Source: Streptomyces sp. DSM 15324
GTDB taxonomy: Bacteria; Actinomycetota; Actinomycetes; Streptomycetales; Streptomycetaceae
Assembly (NCBI RefSeq): GCF_001514285.1
Contig: NZ_KQ949023.1
Coordinates: 1,131,139-1,195,138 of the forward strand
Reading direction: 5' to 3'
Length of the DNA stretch: 64,000 nucleotides
Positions within the stretch are counted from its first letter, which is position 1. Every line of letters begins with the position of its first letter. Under the pieces are notes generated by a model, which saw only the letters and a program-made list of their open reading frames with translations, did no database searches and was not told the DNA's origin. This document shows, one piece after another, positions 7,777 through 15,565 of this stretch. A program made the translations under genes and the position numbers.

Positions 7777-8985
7777 TCACCCCCGCAGCACCACCGCCTG
7801 GCCCGCCACCACCAGGACCACCTCCTCGCACTCGGCCGCCACCGCCGCGTTCAAGCGCCCCAGCTCGTCCCGGTACCGGCGCCCGGACGCGGTCGCCGGC
7901 ACGATCCCCGACCCCACCTCGTTCGACACCAGCACCACGGTCCGCCGGGCCCCCCGCACCGCCCCCGCCAACTCCGCGACCCGCCCCCGCAGGCCCCGCT
8001 CACCCCCGTCCGCCCACACCGCGTCGTCCCACGCGCCCACCGCGTCCATGACGTCCGTCAGCCACAGCGACAGACAGTCGATCAGCACCGGCGCCCCCGC
8101 CTCCGCCAGCAACGGCACCAGGTCGCACGTCTCCGCCGTACGCCACGAACCCGGCCGCCGCTCCCGGTGCGCGGCCACCCGGGCCGCCCACTCGGTGTCC
8201 CCGCCCCGCGTCCCCCCGGTCGCCACGTACAGCACATCCGGGAACGACTCCAGCCGCCGCTCCGCCTCCACCGACTTCCCCGACCGCGCCCCGCCCAGCA
8301 CCAGCGTCCGCCGCGGCACGTCCGGCACGTCCTCGTACACCCCCGCCACCAGCGTCGTCCCGTCCGGCACCGCCCGCGCGCCCGCCGCCGCCAGCCGTCG
8401 CGTCAACTCCGCGCCCGGCGGCACGTCATGGTCCAGATGTACGGCGACCACGTCCGTCGTCGGCCCGACCGCGCCCACCGCCCGGAGCTTCGCCAGCGCG
8501 TCCGGCCGCCCCACCGGATCGGCGAGGACCAGGTCGTACCGCTCGGCGGCCTCCGCCCCCTCCTCCAGACCGGCCGGCGCGCCCCCGGGCGGCAGATACA
8601 GCAGCCGCTGCCCGTCCGGACCGGTCACCGCGTAACCGGTGCCGGGCGCGTCCATCGCCACCGCCCGCACCCGATGCCCCGTCAGCAGCGCCAACTCCCG
8701 CCCGTCCGGGACCCGCCCCGGCTGCGGCAGCCCGGCCGGCACCTCCACCGGCGGCCCGTCGTGCGGATGCGACAGCAGCACCTGACGTACCCCGCCCAGC
8801 GAATGCCCCACCCGGGCCGCCGCGAAGGCCGCACCGGGCGTCAGATCGAGGAGCAGTGCCCCGTCCACGAGCAACGCGGTCGCCGCACGCGCGTGCGGTC
8901 CCAGCGACAGCGCGCACACCGCGCAGGGGCAGTCGGGGCGGGGCAGCCCCGCCGGGGCACCGGTTCCGAGCAGAGTCACTTCCAC
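7777..8985 (-). CDS. cobU: Fusion of PhnP-like metallo-beta-lactamase domain with CobU (adenosylcobinamide kinase/guanylyltransferase)
   Basis: 402 residues, about twice the usual CobU length. Residues 1 to about 220 resemble a PhnP-type metallo-beta-lactamase fold: LLGTGAPAGLPRPDC, then a CxCxxC metal cluster (Cys19, Cys21, Cys24). The HxHxDH motif is degraded to SHPHDGP (His73, His75), so hydrolytic activity is doubtful. From about residue 226 it is a full CobU: P-loop GGARSGKS near residue 230, the HRERRPGSW segment with the guanylylated His, LIDCLSLWLTD and LVSNEVGSGIVP. CobU phosphorylates and guanylylates adenosylcobinamide. The gene joins cobS and cobT as the third nucleotide-loop gene here. 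Confidence 0.9.
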   Translation of the reverse strand: MEVTLLGTGAPAGLPRPDCPCAVCALSLGPHARAATALLVDGALLLDLTPGAAFAAARVGHSLGGVRQVLLSHPHDGPPVEVPAGLPQPGRVPDGRELALLTGHRVRAVAMDAPGTGYAVTGPDGQRLLYLPPGGAPAGLEEGAEAAERYDLVLADPVGRPDALAKLRAVGAVGPTTDVVAVHLDHDVPPGAELTRRLAAAGARAVPDGTTLVAGVYEDVPDVPRRTLVLGGARSGKSVEAERRLESFPDVLYVATGGTRGGDTEWAARVAAHRERRPGSWRTAETCDLVPLLAEAGAPVLIDCLSLWLTDVMDAVGAWDDAVWADGGERGLRGRVAELAGAVRGARRTVVLVSNEVGSGIVPATASGRRYRDELGRLNAAVAAECEEVVLVVAGQAVVLRG

Positions 8986-9004
8986 ACAGCGTATTTTCGC
9001 GTCT

Positions 9005-9034
9005 CTGACCTGGTCTTGCGCATCCGACTAGGCT
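9005..9034 (+). promoter_or_regulatory. Candidate promoter of the 70-residue protein gene
   Basis: CTGACC and TAGGCT are separated by 18 bases, a fair match to vegetative Streptomyces promoters, about 65 bases upstream of the ATG at 9100. Confidence 0.35.
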
Positions 9035-9099
9035 GCTCGGCAGGGACCGGACCAAGATCCGGCCTCTGCTCTGCACGTGGTCACTTCAGGGAGGCGTAC

Positions 9100-9312
9100 A
9101 TGGCGGCATGGACGTGGCGGTTCGAGAAGACCGACGGGACGGAGGTCCCGCCCGCGGTGGAGCCGGAGGAGTTCACCACCCAGGGGGACGCCGAGTCCTG
9201 GATCGGGGAACAGTGGAAGGCCCTCCTCGAAGGCGGCGCGGACCAGGTGCGGCTCTTCGAGGACTCCACCGAGATCTACGGCCCCATGAGCCTGCACGCG
9301 AACGAGGCCTGA
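9100..9312 (+). CDS. Small conserved hypothetical protein (70 aa)
   Basis: A 70-residue soluble, acidic protein beginning MAAWTWRFEK and ending MSLHANEA. A strong ribosome site AGGGAGG precedes the ATG, and codon use is clearly coding. The alternating pattern WTWRFEKTDG..., a DAESWIGEQWKALLEGG helix and a DQVRLFEDSTEIYGPM strand suggest a compact alpha/beta mini-domain. No cysteine, signal or membrane segment. I recognise it as a type widely present in Streptomyces but know no function. A strong hairpin follows directly. Confidence 0.8.
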   Translation: MAAWTWRFEKTDGTEVPPAVEPEEFTTQGDAESWIGEQWKALLEGGADQVRLFEDSTEIYGPMSLHANEA

Positions 9313-9328
9313 CCCCGTAACCGCGGCA

Positions 9329-9355
9329 AGGGGCGGCCCCGACACGGCCGCCCCT
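9329..9355. terminator. Bidirectional hairpin terminator
   Basis: Perfect 10-base stem AGGGGCGGCC / GGCCGCCCCT with a 7-base loop, without a T tract, between the convergent 70-aa gene and the HtrA-like gene. Streptomyces terminators often lack T runs. Confidence 0.65.
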
Positions 9356-9390
9356 CCGCGCACCGCCTCCGCACCGCCTGCGCACCCGCC

Positions 9391-10473
9391 TCACTGCTCA
9401 CCCAGCGTCACCCGGGCCGTCTTCTCCTTGCCGTCGTGGGTGTACGTCACGGTGGTCCGGTCGCCCGGCTTCTCCTCGGCCAGCGCCTCCGTCAGCGAGG
9501 CGATGGTGGTGATGTCCGTGTCGCCGAGCCGGACGATCACGTCCCCCGGCCCGATCCCCGCCTTCTCGGCCGCACCGCCGCTCTTCACCTCCACCACGAC
9601 CACCCCGGCGGGCTGGAAGTCCGCGTCCACGAAGGTGCGTCCGGTGATGCCGAGCGCCGCCCGGCCCGAGTCGGTCACCCGGCCGCTGCGCACGATCTGG
9701 TCGGCGATCGTGCGCACGGTCGACGCGGGGATCGCGAACCCGATGCCGGGCGCCGCTCCGCCGCCGAGCTCGGGATCGGTCGCGGCGAGCGTCGGGATCC
9801 CGATGATGCGCCCGTCCAGGCCCACCAGCGCGCCCCCGCTGTTGCCCGGGTTGATCGCCGCCGAGGTCTGCACCATGTTGGCGAGGGTCGCCCCCGTACC
9901 GCCGCCGTCACTGCCCTCGCTGACGGTCCGTCCGGTCGCCGAGACGATGCCCTCCGTCACGCTCGACGACAGCCCGAGCGGCGATCCCATCGCCAGCACG
10001 ACCTGCCCGACCTGCACCTTCGAGGAGTCCCCGAACGACGCCGCCCGCAGCCCGGCCGGCACACTGTCCAGCTTGACCACGGCGAGGTCCTGCTCCGGGT
10101 AGGCGGAGACGAGGGTCGCCGTCAGCGGCTTCTTGCTGTTGGCGGTGGTCACCCGGAACGTCCGCCCGTCCGCGACGACGTGCGCGTTGGTGACGATGTG
10201 GCCCCTGCCGTCGTAGACGACCCCCGACCCGAGCCCGCTGTCCGTCTCGACCTGCACCACCGAGGGCAGTACGTCCTTGATCACCCGCTGGAAGTCGCCC
10301 TGCAACTCCTCCGCGGCCTGCCCGGGCGGCCGCACGACGGGCTGCGCGGCCTGCGCGGCCTGTGCGGTGGTGGCCTGCGGAGTCCGTGCACCGGCGGGCG
10401 CCCCGAGCCCGGAACACCCGGCACAGCACACGAGCAAGGCGATTCCCAGGGCACGGAAACGGGCAGCGTCCAT
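9391..10473 (-). CDS. HtrA/DegP-like trypsin-fold serine protease lipoprotein with PDZ domain
   Basis: 360 residues from ATG 10473. The signal ends in a lipobox-like CAGC (Cys20), so the protease is probably anchored outside the membrane. The catalytic triad is visible as His98 (TNAHVV), Asp129 (EQDLAVVKL) and Ser212 (INPGNSGGAL). Residues about 265-360 form a PDZ domain (GVVVVEVKSGGAAEKAGIGPGDVI). HtrA proteases degrade or trim misfolded secreted proteins under envelope stress. Upstream GTG/ATG codons in frame extend into the GC-rich repeat and look non-coding. No sensor pair is adjacent. Activation by PDZ-ligand binding is known for the family. Confidence 0.9.
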   Translation of the reverse strand: MDAARFRALGIALLVCCAGCSGLGAPAGARTPQATTAQAAQAAQPVVRPPGQAAEELQGDFQRVIKDVLPSVVQVETDSGLGSGVVYDGRGHIVTNAHVVADGRTFRVTTANSKKPLTATLVSAYPEQDLAVVKLDSVPAGLRAASFGDSSKVQVGQVVLAMGSPLGLSSSVTEGIVSATGRTVSEGSDGGGTGATLANMVQTSAAINPGNSGGALVGLDGRIIGIPTLAATDPELGGGAAPGIGFAIPASTVRTIADQIVRSGRVTDSGRAALGITGRTFVDADFQPAGVVVVEVKSGGAAEKAGIGPGDVIVRLGDTDITTIASLTEALAEEKPGDRTTVTYTHDGKEKTARVTLGEQ

Positions 10474-10550
10474 GTGCCGAGTCTCAGGGCGGGGCACGGG
10501 ACGGGCCCGGTGGACCCACCCGAACGAGTGAAGCCCGTACCGGCCGCACA

Positions 10551-10573
10551 AGGGGCGCGGGGAACCGCGCGAT
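10551..10573 (+). repeat. Dispersed GC-rich element, copy 2
   Basis: AGGGGCGCGGGGAACCGCGCG followed by ATCAA, in the gap between the HtrA-like gene start and the end of the upstream methyltransferase gene. Confidence 0.7.
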
Positions 10574-10611
10574 CAAATCCCACGGAACCGCACCCGTACG
10601 GCGACCCGACC

Positions 10612-11412
10612 TCAGGCCCCCCGAACCCCACAGAGGTGCAGCAACGCCGCCACCCCCCGGTAGGGGTCCGTCCTGCCGGCCCGCTCCTCCACCGCCAGCA
10701 GCGCCTCCGCCTCCGCGGGATCCTCCGGCGCCGCCGTGTCGTCCGAGGCGGTGTCGGTGAACACCCGCACCCCGTACCACGCCTGCAACGGCGCCCCGAT
10801 CCCGGCCAGCGCGTCGGTCAGGGTCGCCAGCCGGTCGGCGCGCACGTCCAGACCGAGCCGATTGGTGTAGGCCACCGTGTCGAAGGAGGCCAGCGCGTCC
10901 GCCCACTCGCCGCTCAGTCCCGGCCGCATGGCCAGCGCGTCCGCGTTGCGCACGAGCAGCGACAGCAGCCCGCCCGGGGCCAGCATCCGGCCCAGACCGG
11001 CCAGCAGGGCGTCCGGCTCCTCGACGTACATCAGGACGCCGTGGCACAGCACCACGTCGAAGCTGCCCGGCAGGAAGTGCACCCCGGTGTCCCGGCCGTC
11101 GCCCTCGATGATCCGCATCCGCTCCCGGATGCCCTCCGGCTCCCCGGCGAGTGCCTCCCGGGCCACCGCGGCCATCGTCGTGTCCTGCTCCAGACCGGTC
11201 ACCTGATGACCGAGGCGGGCCAGCCGCAGCGCCTGCGTGCCCTGCCCCATGCCCACGTCGAGCACCCGCAGCCGCTGCCCGACCGGATAACGCCCGGTGA
11301 TCTGCTCGTCGAGCTGCCGGGCCACCAGCTCCTGCCGTACGACATCACGCAGCCCGCCCAGCCTGCTCAGCCAGGCCTCGGCCGCTCCCCCGGAGAACGC
11401 CGTCGTGCTCAG
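10612..11412 (-). CDS. SAM-dependent methyltransferase, probable CTG start
   Basis: About 266 residues. The class I SAM site is RVLDVGMGQGTQAL (about 49-62), then IEGDGRD and SFDVVLCHGVLMYVEEPD, as in CmoA/UbiE-like enzymes; a C-terminal region DPYRGVAALLHLCG completes it. The substrate cannot be told. The start is the oddity: the frame continues into the upstream DUF3043 gene without a suitable ATG, GTG or TTG, while a CTG at 11412 forms a CTGA overlap with the DUF3043 stop, has GGAG about 8 bases before it, and gives the natural N-terminus LSTTAFSGGAAEAWL. The next GTG would remove about 29 residues. Confidence 0.8.
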   Translation of the reverse strand: MSTTAFSGGAAEAWLSRLGGLRDVVRQELVARQLDEQITGRYPVGQRLRVLDVGMGQGTQALRLARLGHQVTGLEQDTTMAAVAREALAGEPEGIRERMRIIEGDGRDTGVHFLPGSFDVVLCHGVLMYVEEPDALLAGLGRMLAPGGLLSLLVRNADALAMRPGLSGEWADALASFDTVAYTNRLGLDVRADRLATLTDALAGIGAPLQAWYGVRVFTDTASDDTAAPEDPAEAEALLAVEERAGRTDPYRGVAALLHLCGVRGA

Positions 11413-12005
11413 GGCCGCTCTCCGCGCTTGACCTGCGGCTTCGGCAGCCGGAGCCGGCGCATCTGCAGGGAGCGCATCAAGGCGTAGGCGACCGCGCCCC
11501 GCCTGTTCTGGTCGGGGAAGCGCGCCTGCAGCGCCTTGCGCAGCCGGAAGGCGGAGACGATCGAGTCGAGCACGATCAGCACGATCACGACCAGCCACAG
11601 CAGCAGCGCGACGGTCTGCAGCGAGGCCACCCGGACCAGGCTCAGCACCAGGATCGCCACGGCCATGGGCAGGAAGAACTCCGCCACGTTGAACCGCGAG
11701 TCGACGAAGTCGCGCGCGAACTTGCGGACCGGCCCCTTGTCACGGGCCGGGAGGTACCGCTCGTCGCCGCCCGCCAGCGCCTGGCGCTGACGCTCCAGCT
11801 GGGTGCGGCGCTCGTCGCGCTGCCGCTTGGCGGCCTCCTTGCGCGTCGTCGGTGTGTGGGCGACGCTGCGGCGCTGGGACTGGGCCTCGCTGCGCTTGGG
11901 CGTCGGCCGGCCCTTGGGGGCCTGCGGGTCACGGGTCTGCTTGGAGTCGGTCACCGCCGCCTTGTCGGCGGGGGCCTTCTCTTCCTTGGCACGGCTACGG
12001 AACAC
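11409..12005 (-). CDS. DUF3043 membrane protein
   Basis: About 198 residues from the GTG of (V)FRSRAKEEK; a TTG nine bases upstream is an alternative and neither has an obvious ribosome site. The first about 100 residues are charged and Lys/Arg/Gln-rich (PKGRPTPKRSEAQ, EAAKRQRDERRTQLERQRQAL). Then come PVRKFARDFVDSRFNVAEFFLP and two membrane helices (LPMAVAILVLSLVRVA, TVALLLWLVVIVLIVL), and a basic tail FRLRKALQARFPDQNRRG. This is the actinobacterial DUF3043 pattern; function unknown. It overlaps the methyltransferase by four bases, so the two are probably one transcript, divergent from pspA. Confidence 0.85.
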   Translation of the reverse strand: MFRSRAKEEKAPADKAAVTDSKQTRDPQAPKGRPTPKRSEAQSQRRSVAHTPTTRKEAAKRQRDERRTQLERQRQALAGGDERYLPARDKGPVRKFARDFVDSRFNVAEFFLPMAVAILVLSLVRVASLQTVALLLWLVVIVLIVLDSIVSAFRLRKALQARFPDQNRRGAVAYALMRSLQMRRLRLPKPQVKRGERP

Positions 12006-12051
12006 AAAACCCAAGGGTAAGCGCTCGCGGGCATGGACCCCAGTCCCGCGG

Positions 12052-12077
12052 GGAACGATCCGGCAACACCACGCGTC
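12052..12077 (+). promoter_or_regulatory. Candidate sigma-E-type promoter in the pspA leader region
   Basis: GGAAC at 12052-12056 and CGTC at 12074-12077 are separated by 17 bases, close to the ECF sigma-E pattern AAC-N16/17-CGT of Streptomyces. It would give a leader of about 230 bases before pspA. This is the main signal I see in the 308-base gap 12006-12313. Confidence 0.4.
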
Positions 12078-12313
12078 TGTAGTGGAGACGGACCGGGACA
12101 GTCGGGGGAAAACGGAGGAAGAGGGGACGTAAGGGCGGGCGGGTGCCCACCCTGAGGGTCACCTACTCCTCACGCCGGATCAAAGGACCCCGTCAGTCGT
12201 TCTCGGGGAGGAGCGCATCCGCCCCCGAACAGTGCGTCAATGGATGCAGGGCCCGTACTGTGGGTTCTGTCGCAGAGCTCGAGCTGGACGTCAGAAGGGG
12301 GCGCGCGAAGCCC

Positions 12314-13108
12314 ATGAGCGGTGTCATGAAGCGTATGGGGATGATCTTCCGCGCGAAGGCGAACAAAGCCCTTGACCGGGCCGAGGACCCGCGCGAGACC
12401 CTCGACTACTCGTACCAGAAGCAGCTGGAGCTCCTGCAGAAGGTCCGCCGCGGCGTCGCCGACGTGGCCACCTCGCGCAAGCGCCTGGAGCTTCAGCTCA
12501 ACCAGTTGCAGTCGCAGTCCTCGAAGCTGGAGGACCAGGGCCGCAAGGCGCTCGCGCTCGGCCGCGAGGACCTCGCCCGCGAGGCCCTCTCCCGCCGGGC
12601 CGCCCTCCAGCAGCAGGTCACCGACCTGGAGACGCAGCACGCCACGCTCCAGGGCGAGGAGGAGAAGCTCACGCTCGCGGCGCAGCGCCTCCAGGCCAAG
12701 GTCGACGCCTTCCGTACGAAGAAGGAGACCATCAAGGCCACCTACACCGCCGCGCAGGCCCAGACCCGCATCGGCGAGGCCTTCTCCGGCATCTCCGAGG
12801 AGATGGGCGACGTCGGCCTCGCCATCCAGCGCGCCGAGGACAAGACCGCCCAGCTCCAGGCGCGGGCCGGCGCCCTCGACGAGCTGCTCGCCTCCGGCGC
12901 CCTGGACGACCCCACCGGCATCGCGAAGGACGACATCCAGAGCGAGCTGGACCGGCTCTCCGGTGGTACGGATGTAGAGCTGGAACTGCAGCGCATGAAG
13001 GCCGAGCTGGCCGGGGGCTCCTCCTCCGGGCAGCAGGCCATCGAGGGCGGCACGGGCCGGCAGTCCCCGCAGCAGCAGCAGGACACCCCGCGCTTCGACA
13101 AGCAGTAA
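12314..13108 (+). CDS. pspA: Phage-shock protein A (PspA/IM30 family)
   Basis: 264 residues. PspA/IM30/ESCRT-III proteins bind damaged inner membrane and stabilise it. The amphipathic start (MKRMGMIFRAKANKALDRAEDP) matches the membrane-binding helix, followed by a long coiled coil from about 30 to 220 with the signature LDYSYQKQLELLQKVRRGVADV. The Gln/Ser-rich tail (GGSSSGQQAIEGGTG...) is disordered. Start MSGVMKRMG is chosen; the second Met four residues on is possible. The PspAA gene follows 38 bases later, so they are likely co-transcribed. In Streptomyces PspA is an envelope-stress protein, consistent with the sigma-E-like promoter. Confidence 0.95.
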   Translation: MSGVMKRMGMIFRAKANKALDRAEDPRETLDYSYQKQLELLQKVRRGVADVATSRKRLELQLNQLQSQSSKLEDQGRKALALGREDLAREALSRRAALQQQVTDLETQHATLQGEEEKLTLAAQRLQAKVDAFRTKKETIKATYTAAQAQTRIGEAFSGISEEMGDVGLAIQRAEDKTAQLQARAGALDELLASGALDDPTGIAKDDIQSELDRLSGGTDVELELQRMKAELAGGSSSGQQAIEGGTGRQSPQQQQDTPRFDKQ

Positions 13109-13146
13109 CAGCCCGGCGCCGGGGACCGGAGCCGAGGAGGGCCGAC

Positions 13147-13425
13147 ATGATCGTACGGATCATGGGGGAGGGCCAGTGGAAACTGGCCGACTCCCACTTC
13201 GCCGAGCTGAACACACTCGACGACGAGCTGCTCGCGGAGATGGAGGGCGGCGACGACACGGGCTTCCGGCGCACCCTGGGCGCCCTCCTCGACGCGGTCC
13301 GCCGCCTCGGCGAGCCCCTGCCCGACGACGCCCTCGAACCGTCGGAACTGATCCTGCCGACCCCGGACGCGAGCCTGGAGGAGGTCAGGGAGATGCTGAG
13401 CGACGACGGACTGATCCCGGGGTAG
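13147..13425 (+). CDS. pspAA: PspA-associated protein PspAA
   Basis: 92 residues beginning MIVRIMGEGQWKLADSHF with a strong GAGGAGG ribosome site. This is the PspAA domain found beside actinobacterial pspA; it has the LNTLDDELLAEMEGGDDTGFRR helix and a C-terminal SLEEVREMLSDDGLIPG. No membrane or signal segment. It probably modulates PspA oligomers, by analogy with other small Psp partners, but the mechanism is not established here. Two hairpins follow it. Confidence 0.85.
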   Translation: MIVRIMGEGQWKLADSHFAELNTLDDELLAEMEGGDDTGFRRTLGALLDAVRRLGEPLPDDALEPSELILPTPDASLEEVREMLSDDGLIPG

Positions 13426-13447
13426 GGAAACCAGCCCCGGCGGACGA

Positions 13448-13494
13448 GGCCCCTTCAGGGCCGAAGCGGGGGTCCGGGGGCGGTGAGCCCCCGG
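13448..13494 (+). terminator. Tandem hairpins after pspAA
   Basis: GGCCC/GGGCC with a 5-base loop (13448-13462) and CCGGGGGC/GCCCCCGG with loop GGTGA (13474-13494). They separate pspA-pspAA from the histidine kinase gene and probably terminate the former. No T tract. Confidence 0.55.
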
Positions 13495-13525
13495 GCACGG
13501 CCAGGAGAGCGACGGTAAGCAGAAC

Positions 13526-14746
13526 GTGACCCCCCTCGCACGGGCCCGGCACCAGCTGACGGCCCACCCCCTCGCCCTGGACTCGGCCCTCGCCGCGGGC
13601 GTCCTGCTGTGCATGCTCGCCGGCTCCTTCGTCGGCCCGCACAGCGGCCACACCGTCAGCTGGAGCGTCCGTCCCCCCGCCCCCCTCAGCCTCCTGCTGA
13701 TGACGCTCGGCGCCCTCACCCTGGTCTTCCGCCGCCGCGCACCCATGACGGTCCTCGCCGTCACCGGCACCCTGTCCGTCGTCGAGTGCGTCACCGGCGA
13801 CCCCCGTGCCCCGGTCGCGATGTCCGCCGTCGTCGCCCTCTTCACCGTCGCCGCCACCACCGACCGCCGCACCACCCTGCGCGCCGGCCTGCTCACGATG
13901 ACCGCGCTCACCAGCGCCGCGATGCTGGCCGGCCCGCTGCCCTGGTACGCGCAGGAGAACCTCGGCATCCTCGCCTGGACCGGCATCGGCGCCACCGCCG
14001 GCGACGCCGTCCGCAGCCGCCGGGCCGTCGTCCAGGCCATCCGCGAGCGCGCCGAGCGGGCCGAGCGCACCCGCGAGGAGGAGGCCCGCCGCCGCGTCGC
14101 CGAGGAACGGCTGCGCATCGCCCGCGATCTGCACGACGTGGTCGCCCACCACATCGCCCTGGTCAACGTCCAGGCCGGGGTCGCCGCGCACGTCATGGAC
14201 AAGCGCCCCGACCAGGCCAAGGAGGCCCTCGCCCATGTCCGCGAGGCCAGCCGCTCCGCGCTCAGCGAGCTGCGCGCCACCGTCGGCCTGCTGCGCCAGT
14301 CCGGCGACCCGGAGGCCCCCACCGAACCGGCCCCCGGCCTGGACCGCCTCGACGAGCTGGCCGGCACCTTCCGCAACGCCGGCCTGCTGGTCGAGGTGGC
14401 CCGCGCCGACCACGACGCGCCACTCCCCGCCGCCGTGGACCTGGCCGCCTACCGGGTCATCCAGGAGGCCCTCACCAACGTCCAGAAGCACGCGGGAGCG
14501 GACGCGAAGGCCGAGGTCAGCGTCGTACGCGTGGGACCGCACATCGAGATCACGGTCCTCGACGACGGATCCCCGGGGCCCGAGGAGGCCCCGGTCGGCG
14601 GCGGGCACGGTCTGCTCGGCATGCGCGAACGCGTCACCGCCCTGCGCGGCACCCTCACCACCGGTCCCCGCTACGGAGGCGGTTTCCGGGTGCATGCGAT
14701 CCTGCCCGTCAAGCCCCGCCCCCGGACCGCCGAGGACCCCGTATGA
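13526..14746 (+). CDS. NarL-type sensor histidine kinase
   Basis: 406 residues from GTG 13526. About four to five membrane helices occupy residues 18-150 (LDSALAAGVLLCMLAG, LSLLLMTLGALTLVF, LTMTALTSAAMLAG, LGILAWTGIGATAG). A coiled segment rich in RERAERAERTREEEARRR leads to the HisKA_3 motif ARDLHDVVAHH with His203, and a C-terminal HATPase_c with IQEALTNVQKHAG, VLDDGSPGP and GHGLLGMRERV. The extracytoplasmic part is minimal, so it probably senses the membrane itself. Its stop overlaps the response-regulator ATG (ATGA). Signal unknown; the RND exporter downstream is a plausible target. Confidence 0.93.
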   Translation: MTPLARARHQLTAHPLALDSALAAGVLLCMLAGSFVGPHSGHTVSWSVRPPAPLSLLLMTLGALTLVFRRRAPMTVLAVTGTLSVVECVTGDPRAPVAMSAVVALFTVAATTDRRTTLRAGLLTMTALTSAAMLAGPLPWYAQENLGILAWTGIGATAGDAVRSRRAVVQAIRERAERAERTREEEARRRVAEERLRIARDLHDVVAHHIALVNVQAGVAAHVMDKRPDQAKEALAHVREASRSALSELRATVGLLRQSGDPEAPTEPAPGLDRLDELAGTFRNAGLLVEVARADHDAPLPAAVDLAAYRVIQEALTNVQKHAGADAKAEVSVVRVGPHIEITVLDDGSPGPEEAPVGGGHGLLGMRERVTALRGTLTTGPRYGGGFRVHAILPVKPRPRTAEDPV

Positions 14747-15423
14747 CCATCCGTGTCCTGCTCGCCGACGACCAGGCGCTGCTGCGCAGCGCGTTCCGGG
14801 TGCTCGTCGACTCCGAGTCCGACATGGAGGTGGTGGGGGAGGCGTCCGACGGGGCGCAGGCGGTCCGGCTGGCCCGCGCGGAGCGCCCGGACGTCGTCCT
14901 GATGGACATCCGCATGCCCGGCACCGACGGCCTCGCCGCCACCCGCGAGATCAGCGCGGACCCCGACCTCGCCCAGGTCCGGGTGGTCATCCTGACCACC
15001 TTCGAGGTCGACGACTACGTGGTGCAGTCGCTGCGCGCGGGCGCCTCCGGCTTCCTCGGCAAGGGCAGCGAGCCGGAGGAGCTGCTCAGCGCGATCCGGA
15101 TCGCCGCCGGCGGCGAGGCCCTGCTCTCGCCGGCCGCCACCAAGGGCCTGATCGCCCGCTTCCTCGCCCAGGGCGAGGCGCCCCACGACCACGACCCCGC
15201 CCGGGCACAGCGCCTCGGCGCCCTCACGGTGCGCGAGCGCGAGGTCCTCGTCCAGGTGGCCGGCGGTCACTCCAACGACGAGATAGCCGAGCGTCTGGAG
15301 GTCAGCCCGCTGACCGTGAAGACGCACGTCAACCGGGCCATGGCGAAGCTCGGCGCCCGTGACCGGGCCCAACTCGTGGTCATCGCCTACGAGTCGGGGC
15401 TGGTCCGCCCGAGGGTGGAGTGA
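14743..15423 (+). CDS. NarL/FixJ-family response regulator
   Basis: 226 residues, overlapping the kinase by four bases. The receiver domain shows the acidic pair in LLADDQ (Asp9, Asp10), phospho-acceptor Asp55 in VVLMDIRMPG and Lys107 in FLGKG. The C-terminal LuxR-type helix-turn-helix is LTVREREVLVQVAGGHSNDEIA... (about 155-215) with TVKTHVNRAMAKL as recognition helix. A strong inverted repeat follows its stop and precedes the RND exporter gene, and could be a terminator or a binding site for this regulator. Confidence 0.94.
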   Translation: MTIRVLLADDQALLRSAFRVLVDSESDMEVVGEASDGAQAVRLARAERPDVVLMDIRMPGTDGLAATREISADPDLAQVRVVILTTFEVDDYVVQSLRAGASGFLGKGSEPEELLSAIRIAAGGEALLSPAATKGLIARFLAQGEAPHDHDPARAQRLGALTVREREVLVQVAGGHSNDEIAERLEVSPLTVKTHVNRAMAKLGARDRAQLVVIAYESGLVRPRVE

Positions 15424-15428
15424 CGCCG

Positions 15429-15462
15429 CCCCCTCGTACTGCGGTCGGAGTATGAGGGGGTT
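15429..15462 (+). terminator. Hairpin between response regulator and RND exporter
   Basis: CCCCCTCGTACT pairs with AGTATGAGGGGG (one mismatch) around an 8-base loop, followed by TT. It is either the terminator of the two-component operon or a symmetric operator in the exporter promoter. Confidence 0.55.
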
Positions 15463-15565
15463 AAGGAAATGGACCTGGGGCTTACGGATCGCCCGGTGGT
15501 GAGGGCACAGGGTTGAAGGGCCGCATCCGGCACTTCTGCCGCTCACAGAAGAGAGACCCCCACCC

